32,272 nucleotides of DNA from Pseudomonadota bacterium (GTDB lineage: Bacteria > Myxococcota_A > UBA9160 > UBA4427): assembly GCA_022361175.1 (NCBI GenBank), contig JAKSBN010000368.1, positions 1-32,272 on the forward strand, in the 5' to 3' direction. The notes under the pieces are model-generated. The model was not told where the DNA came from and did no database searches. It saw only the letters and a list, made by a program, of their open reading frames with translations. Made by a program: the position numbers and the translations under genes. This document shows positions 16,617-24,915 of the stretch, in pieces (positions within the stretch are counted from its first letter, which is position 1; each line of letters starts with the position of its first letter).

Positions 16617-17666
16617 TCACTCCACCGCGTCGGGCACGCCGTTGCCGTCCTCGTCCGTGGCGACCACGGCGTTGATGGCGGCCACCGCGTCCAGATCGAA
16701 GCCCTGGTTGTCGACGCCCACGGGGCCGTCGACGAAGGCCGCGCTCTCGATCCGCACGAAGCGGGCCCAGGTCAGGCCGACCTCGGCCAGGTCGAAGGCG
16801 TCGCCGCCCGCGCCGTCGATGGGGGGCAGCGCCAGGACCGAGACTCCCAGCAGGTCCATGAAGTCGAAAAGCGTGGGCACGGAGCCGTGGGGAGTCGCTG
16901 CGTCGTCGACGTTGGCCAGGGTGGGACGCACCCCGGCGCAGCCCGGGTACCAGGGGGCGGCGGCCAGATCCAGCGCGCAGGGGAAGGTCGACCACACGAC
17001 GCCGTCCTGACTGACGCTGACCCGGCCCGGTTCCGAGAACGGGTCGCTCACCTGGAGCGCCACGTCGATGGAGAAGAGCGTGTTCTCGAACACCGCGAAG
17101 TCGTCGCCGGGACCGTCGGCGATCGCGTTGTCGGTGAACTCGAGGACGATCACGCCGCCGAGGCCGAGGCTCACGACGTCGAGGGATCCCTCGAAAAGCC
17201 CCGCTCCGCGCGGCCCTCCCAGGGCATCCGCGGGCAGCCCGAAGCCGGACCCGCTTCCGGGCACGAACTGGGTCACCACGTCGGCATACGGATCGCCCAC
17301 GGCTTCGAAGTGCCGCACGGCGGTGCGCGTGGTCTCCCCCACCTGGACCTGCACCGTGAGCGTGTTCGCACCTTGGGTCAGGAGCCCGGCGCCCCACACG
17401 AACTCGCCGGTGCCGCGGGTGCGGCCGTTCGGCTGGACCTCGAGCTGGATCTGGTCCCGGATGTCGTGGCCGTTCAGGTCCACCACGAGGGTCTCGGGGA
17501 GGCCGGCCGCCGCGAAGTCGAAATCCACGAAGAGCGGCATCCACGGCAGCTGGCTCTGGTTCACGGGTGCGAAGACCCGCAGCGGGGCCGGACCGCAGCC
17601 GGCCGCCGCAGCCAGCGTCAGCAAGCCCACCGTGGCGAGGACGCGCACGAAGTCTCGGATCTGCAT
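16617..17666 (-). CDS. lipoprotein, surface-protein domain of cobalamin-operon type
   Basis: Lipoprotein of 349 residues with lipobox AAAGC (C24) after a short signal peptide, so anchored to a membrane and likely outer-leaflet or periplasmic. A beta-rich domain follows with phrases such as YADVVTQFVPGSGSG, VVSLGLGGVIVLEF and GPGDDFAVFEN, then FDLAEVGLTWARFVRIES. I recall this pattern from the surface proteins encoded beside btuB and BtuG in Bacteroidetes and other phyla. The C-terminus DEDGNGVPDAVE is a calcium-loop-like repeat. It is the third gene of the riboswitch-led operon, 23 bp after the other lipoprotein gene, with a good GGGAGGG ribosome-binding site. A role in capturing or presenting cobalamin is inference from context. 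Confidence 0.72.
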   Translation of the reverse strand: MQIRDFVRVLATVGLLTLAAAAGCGPAPLRVFAPVNQSQLPWMPLFVDFDFAAAGLPETLVVDLNGHDIRDQIQLEVQPNGRTRGTGEFVWGAGLLTQGANTLTVQVQVGETTRTAVRHFEAVGDPYADVVTQFVPGSGSGFGLPADALGGPRGAGLFEGSLDVVSLGLGGVIVLEFTDNAIADGPGDDFAVFENTLFSIDVALQVSDPFSEPGRVSVSQDGVVWSTFPCALDLAAAPWYPGCAGVRPTLANVDDAATPHGSVPTLFDFMDLLGVSVLALPPIDGAGGDAFDLAEVGLTWARFVRIESAAFVDGPVGVDNQGFDLDAVAAINAVVATDEDGNGVPDAVE

Positions 17667-17689
17667 GGTTCCCTCCCGGTGGTCTTCGC

Positions 17690-19261
17690 CTAGGGCGAGT
17701 CCACCCGCAAGCCGCAGAAGAGCCCCACCGGCTCGCCCACGGTGAAGAAGATGTCGGGTCCGGCGTAGTCGACGCCGGGCACCCCCGGCCGCACCGCCAG
17801 CGCCGCCGGCTGCCGGTCCAGCCCGAAGGTGTCGCTGCGAATGGGAGCGGCCACCCCCTGTTGGCCCGCCACGCGCAGCCACGTGGCGGGCGGACCGGTG
17901 AGGTCGACGTCCAGCGTCGTCAGCGTGCCGTCGCAGGCCTCGAGGACGAAGGCGCGGTCGCCCGCCTGATTGATCGCGACGCTCTCCACGAAGCCGGCGC
18001 AGGTGACGGCCGGGGCGCCGTCCGGCCGCCGCGGAATCACGAACGGATTCTGGCCGTCGAAGACCACGCCGCTCCCGGCATCGAAGACGACCGGTGTCGG
18101 GCCGGCCGCACCCAGGGCGTCCAAGGGAGCCAGGTCCACGGCCGCCAGCCGCCGGCTCGTCACGTCGCCGCCGATGGCGAGACGGCCCGTCGGATCGACG
18201 GCCAGGCCGCGGCCGGCCGGATTCGCGTCGCGAAGCGCATAGCTGGCCAGCAGCGCGGGAACTCCCGCGCCGGCGTCGATCACGTCCACGGCGCCGTCGG
18301 TCAGGCCCACGGCGCCGCCCTCGATCTCGGGGGTGCCCGGATCGTCGGGGGCGATGCCGATGGCGCCGGTCTGGGTCACCAACACCAGGGGTCGGCCCCC
18401 CGGCGTCGTGTAGGCCTGGACGTGGGTCGCGTTGAAGGCGGAGGTGAAGATCACGGGCGCGTCTCGGTTCGGTTCGAGCCGCGGCGGGTCTGCACCCAGG
18501 TCGATGTCGAAGACCAGGACGGCCCCCGGCAGGTAGACGGTGTCGACCTCGCCCGCCGTGCTGGCATCCAGGTTCGACATGGACACGAAGAGCCGGCCGC
18601 CGTGCACGACCGCCCCGGACGTGAAGTTGGCCCGGAAGCTGGGGGTCGCCGGGTCGCAGTACTGGCTCGGCGACAGCACTTCGGTGAGCGCGCGCCCGCG
18701 CGAGTCCCGGGCGCCGGCGCCCGGTCTCAGACACGCGAAGGTGGTCATGCCGGTGCGGATCTCGCTGCTGCCCGGGTCGGGAAAGTTCACGAAGTCGTCC
18801 GGGCCGAAGCTCGCGTCGAGGGCCAGCTCCAGCTCGCGCGGGAACACCCCCGGATCCAGGAACAGCACCGATTCGTAGGAGCTGGCGGTGGCCAGCAGGA
18901 GATCGGCGGCGACCGCCGTGACGTCGTCCAGGATCGGACGCAGGAAGAGCTCCGGCACGCCGTCCCCGTCCGTATCGGCGGGCAGGGTCAGCTGGTTGGC
19001 GCCCGGCGGCACGTCGAAGGGCTGGGACTCGGCATCCAGCGGAATCAGCCCGTCCGGGTTCAGGTTTCCCACCACGACCCGGTCCGTGCCCGGCACGAAG
19101 GCGAAGCCCGGCGGAAACCTCCCAGGCAGGGCCACGCACCCGGGCGTGTTGCTGCTGGAGCGGAAGGTGGGCGGCGATCCCCCGCTGCCGTCGCCTCCGC
19201 ACGCGAGCGCAACGAGCGCGACCGCGGCGCCGCACAGCTTCGGGATGCGCCGGCCGCTCAT
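17690..19261 (-). CDS. lipoprotein, putative beta-propeller cobalamin-binding partner of BtuB
   Basis: Lipoprotein of 523 residues with lipobox LALAC (C21) followed by Gly/Ser-rich spacer. The rest is a long series of repeated beta-type segments such as RVVVGNLNPDGLIPLD, GAVLVFDIDLG, GRGLAVDPTGRLAIGG and FVESVAINQAGDRAFVLEACDGTLTTLDVD, which read like YncE/NHL-type propeller blades. A calcium-loop motif DTDGDGVPELF lies near residue 95. The start ATG overlaps the TGA of the btuB gene by four bases, so the two are translated together under the cobalamin riboswitch. In Bacteroides the propeller lipoprotein BtuG caps BtuB and binds B12 very tightly; this protein is a plausible functional analogue, although I cannot show homology by eye. 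Confidence 0.7.
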   Translation of the reverse strand: MSGRRIPKLCGAAVALVALACGGDGSGGSPPTFRSSSNTPGCVALPGRFPPGFAFVPGTDRVVVGNLNPDGLIPLDAESQPFDVPPGANQLTLPADTDGDGVPELFLRPILDDVTAVAADLLLATASSYESVLFLDPGVFPRELELALDASFGPDDFVNFPDPGSSEIRTGMTTFACLRPGAGARDSRGRALTEVLSPSQYCDPATPSFRANFTSGAVVHGGRLFVSMSNLDASTAGEVDTVYLPGAVLVFDIDLGADPPRLEPNRDAPVIFTSAFNATHVQAYTTPGGRPLVLVTQTGAIGIAPDDPGTPEIEGGAVGLTDGAVDVIDAGAGVPALLASYALRDANPAGRGLAVDPTGRLAIGGDVTSRRLAAVDLAPLDALGAAGPTPVVFDAGSGVVFDGQNPFVIPRRPDGAPAVTCAGFVESVAINQAGDRAFVLEACDGTLTTLDVDLTGPPATWLRVAGQQGVAAPIRSDTFGLDRQPAALAVRPGVPGVDYAGPDIFFTVGEPVGLFCGLRVDSP

Positions 19262-21276
19262 CGCTCGACCTCCAACCCGAAGATCCAGGTGCGCCCCGGC
19301 TGGGGCACGTTGCGCGAGTCGCGCACGCTGCGGTCCGTGACGTTGTTGGCCGCCACCGTGAAGCGGAGCGCCTCGGGCCCGCGGTGCCAGCGCTTTCGCA
19401 GCCGCGGCCCCGCGTCCAGCGCCGCGCGCACGTCGTACACGGTGCGCGCCGGAGCCGTCGAGCCGGCCTCGTCGGTCACGATGCGGGACGTGTGGTGGCG
19501 TTCGATCACCAGCCAGAGCTCGCGCGACGGCAGGCCGCCTTCGAGCCGCAGAGAGAACTCGTCGTCGGCCCGCCCCACCAGCGCGGCCTCGGTGCGCCGC
19601 ACCTCGGTCTCCTGGTGGGTCCAGTTGCCCGACAGCCGCAGCCAGCGGCGGAAGCCGACGGAGCCGGAGAGCTCGACGCCCTTGGCGAAGGCGTCGTTGG
19701 TGTTGGTGGGAGCCAGCGTCTGGGCGTTGATGGACTGGAACACGATGCTGTTCTCGATGTCGTGGTCGAAGTAGGCGACTTCGAGCCGCACGTCGGACAG
19801 CGGCCCCAGCGTCTCCAGCCCCAGCTCGATCCCCACGTCCCAGTTGAACGCCTCCTCGGGCCGCAGCCCCGGGTTGCCGCGAATGGTCCGCTTGTCCGGG
19901 AAGAAGAGCTCGTCGAAGTTCGGGATCCGGTACGACTCCTCCACGTTGGCCTTCGCGCGCACCCCCGTGAAAGGCTCCACCACGATTCCCAGGCGGGGGA
20001 CCCAGCGATCCCCGAAGCCCTCGCTGCGGTCGTAGCGGACCCCGGGCGTCAGCCGCAGCCGGCGGTCGAAGAATCCCAGCTCGTCCTGCAGGAACGCGCC
20101 GAAGACCCAGCGGCGCTGATAGGTGAACTGATTGGAGACCAGGGAGTCGCGGCGCTGCTCCAGGGTCGCGAGCGCCACGTGCTCGACGCCCCAGGTCTCG
20201 GCTTCGGCCTCCAGGGAGAGTTTGGCCCCGAGGCTCTGGTTGCGGTCGTCGGTGTCGATGCGGGGGCCGGCCACGGGTGCGGGCTCTCGGAAGCGCGTCC
20301 GCTCGTAGCGGTGGAACAGGCGCAGCGCCGCCTGCTGCAGCCAGCCGTCCTCGGGCTCGAAGAGCAGCGAGCCCACGGCCACGTTGCGCACTCGCCGCTC
20401 GTGGGCCGTCTCGCTCTGGCCGCCCACGAAGCCCGACGCCGGGGCCACACCGGGCTGCCCCTGGCTCACGAAGAAGACGTGGTTCGAGAGCGTTGCCTCG
20501 AACCCGTCGCCCAGTGCGTGCCGCAGCTTCATGAGCCCGGCGTGGCTCTCGGAGTCGTTGTTGATGCGCTCCAGCGTGCGGCCCGGCGTGCCCAGCTCGA
20601 TCGCTCCGTCTCCCTCGAACTCGCCCGTCTGGAACTCCCAGTCGCCGTCCGTCGAAAAGCCGTCGTAGCCCAACAGGAGGTCGCTCTGGCCGAACCGCCG
20701 GCCCAACTGCAGGGATCCGCGCCAGGTTCCGAAGGAACCGCCGCGAAAGCCCGCCTCCGCGATGGGCTCGTCGCCCACGCGCCGGGTGACGACGTTGATG
20801 GCCCCGCCCACGGCGTCCGTGCCCAGCTGGGCGCCTCCGCCGCCCCGCGAGATCTCGATCCGGTCCACCAGCGACAGCGGCAGAGTCGACAGATCGACGC
20901 TGCCCGACTGTGCCGAGTTGAGCCGCACGCCGTCCAGCAGCACCACCACCTGGGTCGGCGACGAGCCCCGGATGGCCACCTCTTGTCGCCGGCCCTCGTC
21001 GCCGAACCTCCGGACCTGGACGCCCACGGAACGGGACACCAGCTCGTCGGTGGTCCGGTGCTCGCCGGCGAAGGCGTCGGTCTCGAGCGTCGTCGTGAAG
21101 GAGGAGGGATCTTCGGGCAGCTCCGCCAGGCGCAGCGCCGTGATGGTGGCGCGGGGAACGGCGGCCTCCGGTTCCTCGGCCGCGCCGAGCGCCGGGCACG
21201 CCAACAGCGCCGCGCCGCAGCCGGCCGCGACCCGGCGCACCCGTGCCCGCGCCTCTTCCCCCACCGAATCTCGCAC
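19258..21276 (-). CDS. btuB: TonB-dependent outer-membrane receptor, vitamin B12 transporter BtuB-type
   Basis: Receptor of 672 residues, close to the usual BtuB size. It has a signal peptide ending near CPALGAA (about residue 33) and a plug domain at about 75-170 with the hallmark run VAIRGSSPTQVVVLLDGVRLN, then VDRIEISRGGGGAQLGTDAVGGAINVVTR. A long barrel of alternating strands follows. The C-terminus is LEVER, not the common terminal aromatic. The start is GTG 21276 with a GGGAG site upstream. The assignment to cobalamin rests mainly on the riboswitch about 135 bp upstream on the same strand, plus the BtuB-like plug. The gene overlaps the following lipoprotein gene by four bases. Energy would come from a TonB-ExbBD complex encoded elsewhere, and no BtuFCD permease genes are in the window. 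Confidence 0.85.
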   Translation of the reverse strand: MRDSVGEEARARVRRVAAGCGAALLACPALGAAEEPEAAVPRATITALRLAELPEDPSSFTTTLETDAFAGEHRTTDELVSRSVGVQVRRFGDEGRRQEVAIRGSSPTQVVVLLDGVRLNSAQSGSVDLSTLPLSLVDRIEISRGGGGAQLGTDAVGGAINVVTRRVGDEPIAEAGFRGGSFGTWRGSLQLGRRFGQSDLLLGYDGFSTDGDWEFQTGEFEGDGAIELGTPGRTLERINNDSESHAGLMKLRHALGDGFEATLSNHVFFVSQGQPGVAPASGFVGGQSETAHERRVRNVAVGSLLFEPEDGWLQQAALRLFHRYERTRFREPAPVAGPRIDTDDRNQSLGAKLSLEAEAETWGVEHVALATLEQRRDSLVSNQFTYQRRWVFGAFLQDELGFFDRRLRLTPGVRYDRSEGFGDRWVPRLGIVVEPFTGVRAKANVEESYRIPNFDELFFPDKRTIRGNPGLRPEEAFNWDVGIELGLETLGPLSDVRLEVAYFDHDIENSIVFQSINAQTLAPTNTNDAFAKGVELSGSVGFRRWLRLSGNWTHQETEVRRTEAALVGRADDEFSLRLEGGLPSRELWLVIERHHTSRIVTDEAGSTAPARTVYDVRAALDAGPRLRKRWHRGPEALRFTVAANNVTDRSVRDSRNVPQPGRTWIFGLEVER

Positions 21277-21350
21277 GCCCGCTCCCGTCCTGATCGGCGA
21301 GCAACGCGACGGTGTGTCACGTCCACGCCGGCACGACGGTGAAAGGAAGG

Positions 21351-21403
21351 AGCGCGCACGCGCTGCAGTGCCCTGGACGCTCGACTCCGAAGTCCCACAG
21401 GGC
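21351..21403 (-). terminator. hairpins in the expression platform of the cobalamin riboswitch
   Basis: Reading the minus strand downstream of the B12 box, a first hairpin pairs GCCCTG plus GAC (21403-21392, with a three-base bulge) with GTCCAGGGC (21378-21370). A second short stem AGCGC/GCGCT (21364-21360 and 21355-21351) is followed by the pyrimidine-rich CCTTCCTTTC. This could act as a terminator-like switch before btuB; the distance to the btuB start argues against direct masking of its ribosome-binding site. There is no clean T-run, so the mechanism is uncertain. Confidence 0.35.
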
Positions 21404-21404
21404 C

Positions 21405-21605
21405 GTTGGAAGGCCGGTCTTCTGGCTCCCGGATCGCCCGTTCATCGAGCCTTCCCAGCCCCCGCCCCGCCGCCGCGAAGTTCTTCGCGGAGCGGACGGC
21501 TCGGGCCAGTGGCGTCCTTCGATGAACGTCCCCGGTTACAGCGACGGGCTCGCGCCGGATTCGCACCGGCTTCCCGCAGCCTGCCGGCCCCCTCGGGCTC
21601 GCCAG
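21405..21605 (-). ncRNA. cobalamin (B12) riboswitch upstream of btuB
   Basis: On the minus strand the conserved landmarks appear in the right order: GGGAAGCCGGTGCGAATCC, then CGTCGCTGTAACCGG (the CAACTGTAA-like core), GCCACTGG, GGGAAGGC, and the B12 box GAGCCAGAAGACCGGCC (21428-21412). The 8-bp helix TTCATCGA/TCGATGAA closes the internal arm perfectly, and GGCCGG (21589-21584) pairs with CCGGCC (21417-21412) to form P1. Adenosylcobalamin or a related cobalamin would be the ligand, switching off the downstream btuB-lipoprotein operon. Confidence 0.93.
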
Positions 21606-21633
21606 GCCGCCCCTCGTCCGATCGCGGCGATCT

Positions 21634-21653
21634 CGGATCGCTCCGGATCGCTC
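21634..21653. repeat. tandem 10-bp direct repeat upstream of the cobalamin riboswitch
   Basis: CGGATCGCTC occurs twice without spacer on the plus strand (21634-21643 and 21644-21653). It lies in the stretch between the end of the dienelactone hydrolase gene (21745) and the riboswitch, where the operon promoter is expected. Next to it is an inverted repeat GGACAC (21668-21673)/GTGTCC (21686-21691), which could form a hairpin ending the upstream gene. No clear promoter boxes were recognised. Confidence 0.4.
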
Positions 21654-21744
21654 GCCACCGCGCGAGGGGACACCTTCCACCGTTCGTGTCCAGTCGGGGT
21701 TTACCGCAGGTGGTTCCCGCGGCGCAATCGCCGGCCCCGACCGC

Positions 21745-22485
21745 TCAGGCCTGGAGGCGCTCCTCGAACAGCCCGCGAACCCGCTCCCAGGCGTCCGACG
21801 CGGCCTTCTCCTGGTAGGTTCCACGCTGATCGCAGAAGAAGCCGTGATTTGCGCCCTCGTAGACCACCACTTCGTGGTCGACGCCGGTCTCCGCCAGCTT
21901 CTGCCGGATGGCCTCCACCTGGTCGCCGGGAATCATGGGATCCTCGGCGCCGAACAGGCACAGCAAGCGGCCGCCGATGCCCGCCGTGCGACCGATGGTC
22001 GAAGCCGTGCCGCCGAAACCCTCCGGCGCCGCGATGCCGCCGCCGTAGAAGCTGGCCGAGGCGGCTACGTCGGTTTCGCAGGCGGTCAGGTACGCCATGT
22101 GGCCTCCGACACAGAACCCGATGCACCCCAACCGATCGCCTCGCACGTCCGAGCGGGCCCGCAGGAAGGCCAGCGTCGCGCGGACGTCCTCCAGCATCTG
22201 GTCCGCGTGAAGCTGGCCCAGGACCTTCATCAGCTCGCTGATCTCGGTGTCGTAGGGGAGGTCCATGCCCGGGGCCGTGCGGTGGAAGAAGTCGGGCGCC
22301 ACCGCGACGTAGCCCTCCGCCGCGATGCGCTCGACCACGTCGCGAATGTGGCCGTTCAGCCCGAAGGCCTCCATGAAGACCACCACACCCGGCCGCACCC
22401 CACCCTCCGTCGGCCGCGCCAGGTAGCCGCTCATGGTCTGCCCGCCCGAGCCGGGGATCGAAACGCTCTCGGTCTCTATGTCCAT
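21745..22485 (-). CDS. dienelactone hydrolase family protein
   Basis: Alpha/beta hydrolase of 246 residues with the cysteine-type catalytic triad of dienelactone hydrolases: nucleophile C125 in GFCVGGH, D182 in GAEDPMIP and H214 in GANHGFFC. The conserved glutamate E39 in VVFMEAFGL activates the cysteine in the family. The enzyme opens lactones, classically in chlorocatechol breakdown, but many homologues in non-degrading contexts have unknown substrates. It is cytoplasmic with no signal peptide. It lies 55 bp downstream of miaE on the same strand and may be co-transcribed with it; no catechol-pathway genes are nearby. Confidence 0.92.
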   Translation of the reverse strand: MDIETESVSIPGSGGQTMSGYLARPTEGGVRPGVVVFMEAFGLNGHIRDVVERIAAEGYVAVAPDFFHRTAPGMDLPYDTEISELMKVLGQLHADQMLEDVRATLAFLRARSDVRGDRLGCIGFCVGGHMAYLTACETDVAASASFYGGGIAAPEGFGGTASTIGRTAGIGGRLLCLFGAEDPMIPGDQVEAIRQKLAETGVDHEVVVYEGANHGFFCDQRGTYQEKAASDAWERVRGLFEERLQA

Positions 22486-22540
22486 CGTCGCTGCCTTCCT
22501 TCGGTTGGGAGGTTGAATGAAGGGAACCGCCCCGGGTTCG

Positions 22541-23125
22541 CTACGCCGTGCCGCTGTGCAGGCGCACGGCCGGGGCCGGCTCCGTCAGGATCTCGGCTTC
22601 GCGGACCGCCAGAGCGGCGAGTCGCGCGCGTACCTCGTCGACGGGGGCCAGCTGCTGGGCCAGTTCGACGTACAGGCCGTGGTGACGCGCCTCGGAGGCG
22701 AGGAGATCCCGGTAGAGCGTGGCCAGCCCGGGGTCCGGCCACGCCTCCGCCAGGAGCTTCAGCCGCTCGCAGCTCCGGGCCTCGATCAGCCCGCAGACCA
22801 GCAGCGTGTCCAGCAGCCGCTCGGGCTCTCGCTCCCGCACCAGCCGGTGGAGCCGGCCGCCGTAGGCGCTGGGGCGCTGGCGGGCGAACGGGATCTTCCG
22901 CTCTTCCAGGGTGCGCAGCAGCCGTTCGAAGTGCTCCAACTCCTCCCGCGCCAGCTCCGCCAAGGGCGCTTGCAGAAAGGCGTGTTGGGGATAGCGGAAC
23001 AGCAGGTTCACGGCGGCGCCCGCCGCCTTCTTCTCGCAGTGGGCGTGATCCAACAGGATCGCGTCGCGCTCCCGCAGGGCATTCTCGACCCAGCCGGGCG
23101 CGGTCTCGGACGCGAGATTCAACAT
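22541..23125 (-). CDS. miaE: tRNA-(ms2io6A)-hydroxylase MiaE
   Basis: Ferritin-like di-iron monooxygenase of 194 residues that hydroxylates the isopentenyl group of the modified adenosine at position 37 of tRNA. Family phrases are ILLDHAHCEKKAAGAAVNLL, REELEHFERLL, then GLIEARSCERLKLLAE and SEARHHGLYVELA. The expected metal ligands are E31, E62 and H65, E115, E145 and H148, all present. Length is close to the bacterial MiaE norm. It starts 35 bp from the divergent aldo/keto reductase gene and precedes the dienelactone hydrolase gene. MiaB and MiaA, which make its substrate, are not in the window. No oddities were seen. Confidence 0.93.
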   Translation of the reverse strand: MLNLASETAPGWVENALRERDAILLDHAHCEKKAAGAAVNLLFRYPQHAFLQAPLAELAREELEHFERLLRTLEERKIPFARQRPSAYGGRLHRLVREREPERLLDTLLVCGLIEARSCERLKLLAEAWPDPGLATLYRDLLASEARHHGLYVELAQQLAPVDEVRARLAALAVREAEILTEPAPAVRLHSGTA

Positions 23126-23160
23126 GGCGCGCGCAGTGTACCGCGCCCTACCCTCCCGCC

Positions 23161-24135
23161 ATGGAGTATCGACACCTGGGCCACAGCGGCCTGCGCGTGA
23201 GCGAGATCGCCCTCGGTTCGTGGCTGACCTTCGGCTCGTCGGTCGACCGCAGCGGCACCGAAGAAATCGTGAAGCGCGCCTACGAGCTGGGGATCAACTT
23301 CTTCGACACCGCCGACGTCTATGCGAACGGCAAGGGCGAGGAGGCGCTCGGCCGGGCCCTGGCCCACGTGCCGCGCCACTACGTGGTGGTCGCCACCAAG
23401 TGCTTCTTTCCCATGTCCGACTCGCCCAACGACCGCGGCCTGTCTCGCAAGCACGTGACCGAGAGCGTCGAAGGCTCGCTGCGACGGCTCGACACGGACT
23501 ACGTCGACCTCCACCAGTGTCACCGCTTCGACCCGGAGACGCCGCTCGAGGAGACCGTCCGCGCCTACGAGGACCTGATCCGCCAGGGGAAACTCCTCTA
23601 CTGGGGCGTGTCGGAGTGGACCGGCGAGCAGATCGCGGAGGCGTGTCGCATCGCGGACGCCACCGGGGCCTTCCGACCGGTCTCCAACCAACCCCAGTAC
23701 TCGCTCGTCACCCGCGGCATCGAGGCCGAGGTGCTGCCGATCTCCGAGCGGGAAGGTCTTTCCCAGGTCGTCTTCAGCCCGCTGGCCCAGGGCGCGCTCA
23801 CGGGCAAGTACAGCGGCGGCCGCCGGCCCGAGGGCTCGCGCGCGGCCGACGACGAACGCAATCGCTTCATGGACCGGGTGCTGGCCGAAGACCTTCTGGA
23901 CCGCGTGGACGAAGCGCGTCCCATCGCCGATGCGCTCGGCGTCAGTCTGGCCCAACTGGCCCTGGCCTGGTGCCTGCGCCGACGCTCCGTCGCCAGCGTC
24001 ATCATCGGCGCAACCCGCGTGGCGCAGCTGGAGGAGAACGCGGCCGCCTCGGGCGTGCACCTGCCCGAGGACCGACTGAGACAACTCGACAAGCTGTTCC
24101 CGGGGCCGAAGGTCCAGACCCTGCTGGCGGGCTAG
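23161..24135 (+). CDS. aldo/keto reductase (Kv-beta-like subgroup)
   Basis: NADPH-dependent reductase of 324 residues with an 8-stranded barrel. The catalytic tetrad is visible: D49 and Y54 in FFDTADVYANG, K80 in VVVATK and H121 in DLHQCHRFD. The nucleotide-binding end reads SVIIGATRVAQLEENAAA. The start MEYRHLGHSGLRVSEIALG matches the common N-terminus of voltage-gated potassium channel beta-like and YghZ-like members. The substrate is unknown. The gene diverges from miaE with 35 bp between starts and is followed after 29 bp by a VOC protein gene, probably in the same transcript. Confidence 0.93.
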   Translation: MEYRHLGHSGLRVSEIALGSWLTFGSSVDRSGTEEIVKRAYELGINFFDTADVYANGKGEEALGRALAHVPRHYVVVATKCFFPMSDSPNDRGLSRKHVTESVEGSLRRLDTDYVDLHQCHRFDPETPLEETVRAYEDLIRQGKLLYWGVSEWTGEQIAEACRIADATGAFRPVSNQPQYSLVTRGIEAEVLPISEREGLSQVVFSPLAQGALTGKYSGGRRPEGSRAADDERNRFMDRVLAEDLLDRVDEARPIADALGVSLAQLALAWCLRRRSVASVIIGATRVAQLEENAAASGVHLPEDRLRQLDKLFPGPKVQTLLAG

Positions 24136-24164
24136 GCGCGGCTTTGGCCGCGGGGGAGAAGAGC

Positions 24165-24905
24165 GTGCGCATTCGCCAAGTGGCTTTGGTGGCCCGAGAA
24201 CTCGAACCGACCGTGGCTTCGCTGTGCGACGTGCTCGGGTTGGAGATCTGCTACCGCGATCCGGGCGTCGGGACCTTCGGCCTCGAGAACGCGCTGATGG
24301 CCGTGGGCGACACCTTTCTCGAGGTCGTGTCGCCGCGCGAGCCCGAGACCAGCGCGGGGCGCTGGCTCGACCGGCGCGGTGGCGACGGCGGCTACATGGT
24401 GATCGTCCAAACGCCCGACCTCGCGCGCGACCGCAAGCGTCTGGTCGAGCTGGGCGTGCGCGTCGTGTGGGAGATCGCGCTGGACGACATCGCCAGCGTC
24501 CACCTGCACCCGCGCGACGTGGGGGCGGCCCTCGTCTCCATCGACGAGGCGCACCCGGCCGAGTCCTGGCGCTGGGCGGGACCGGAGTGGCGGACGAAGC
24601 TCCGCATCGAGCGCGTGACCGGGATCGCGGGCGTCGAGCTGCAGTCGCCCCGGCCCGACGCCCTGGCCCAACGCTGGTGCGAGGTGCTCGACCAGCCCCT
24701 CGCGTCCAGCGGCGAAATGCCTCTGGAGGACGGCCGGCTCCGGTTCGCAGCGCCCCGGGACGATCGCGGCGAAGGCATCGCGGGCCTCGAGCTCGTGTGC
24801 CGCGACGGGGAGGCGGTGCGGGCGGCCGCCCGCGAGCGCGGGTTCGCCACCGGAGACGACTGGGTCGAGCTGGCCGGTGTTCGCTTCTGGCTGCGGCAGG
24901 GCTAG
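24165..24905 (+). CDS. VOC (glyoxalase/bleomycin-resistance) superfamily protein
   Basis: Protein of 246 residues that looks like two paired VOC modules. The first is IRQVALVARELEPTVASLCDVLGLEICYRDPG to about residue 120, containing FGLENALMAVGDTFLEVVSP. The second begins at RIERVTGIAGVELQSPRPDALAQRWCEVLDQP. Family enzymes use a metal held by His and Glu on the beta sheets. Here the usual early His is replaced (RQVALVA), so the metal site may be incomplete in the first half. GTG 24165 has GGGGGAGAAGAG upstream. It follows the aldo/keto reductase gene. The substrate is unknown; glyoxalase activity should not be assumed. Confidence 0.78.
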   Translation: MRIRQVALVARELEPTVASLCDVLGLEICYRDPGVGTFGLENALMAVGDTFLEVVSPREPETSAGRWLDRRGGDGGYMVIVQTPDLARDRKRLVELGVRVVWEIALDDIASVHLHPRDVGAALVSIDEAHPAESWRWAGPEWRTKLRIERVTGIAGVELQSPRPDALAQRWCEVLDQPLASSGEMPLEDGRLRFAAPRDDRGEGIAGLELVCRDGEAVRAAARERGFATGDDWVELAGVRFWLRQG

Positions 24906-24915
24906 GCGCCGAGCC

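Noticed and set aside
21690..21725. Second GGGAA...GGTAAA stretch on the minus strand that looks like the start of another cobalamin aptamer
   Set aside because: Downstream core elements and a B12 box are missing; the complete set is found only at 21405-21605.
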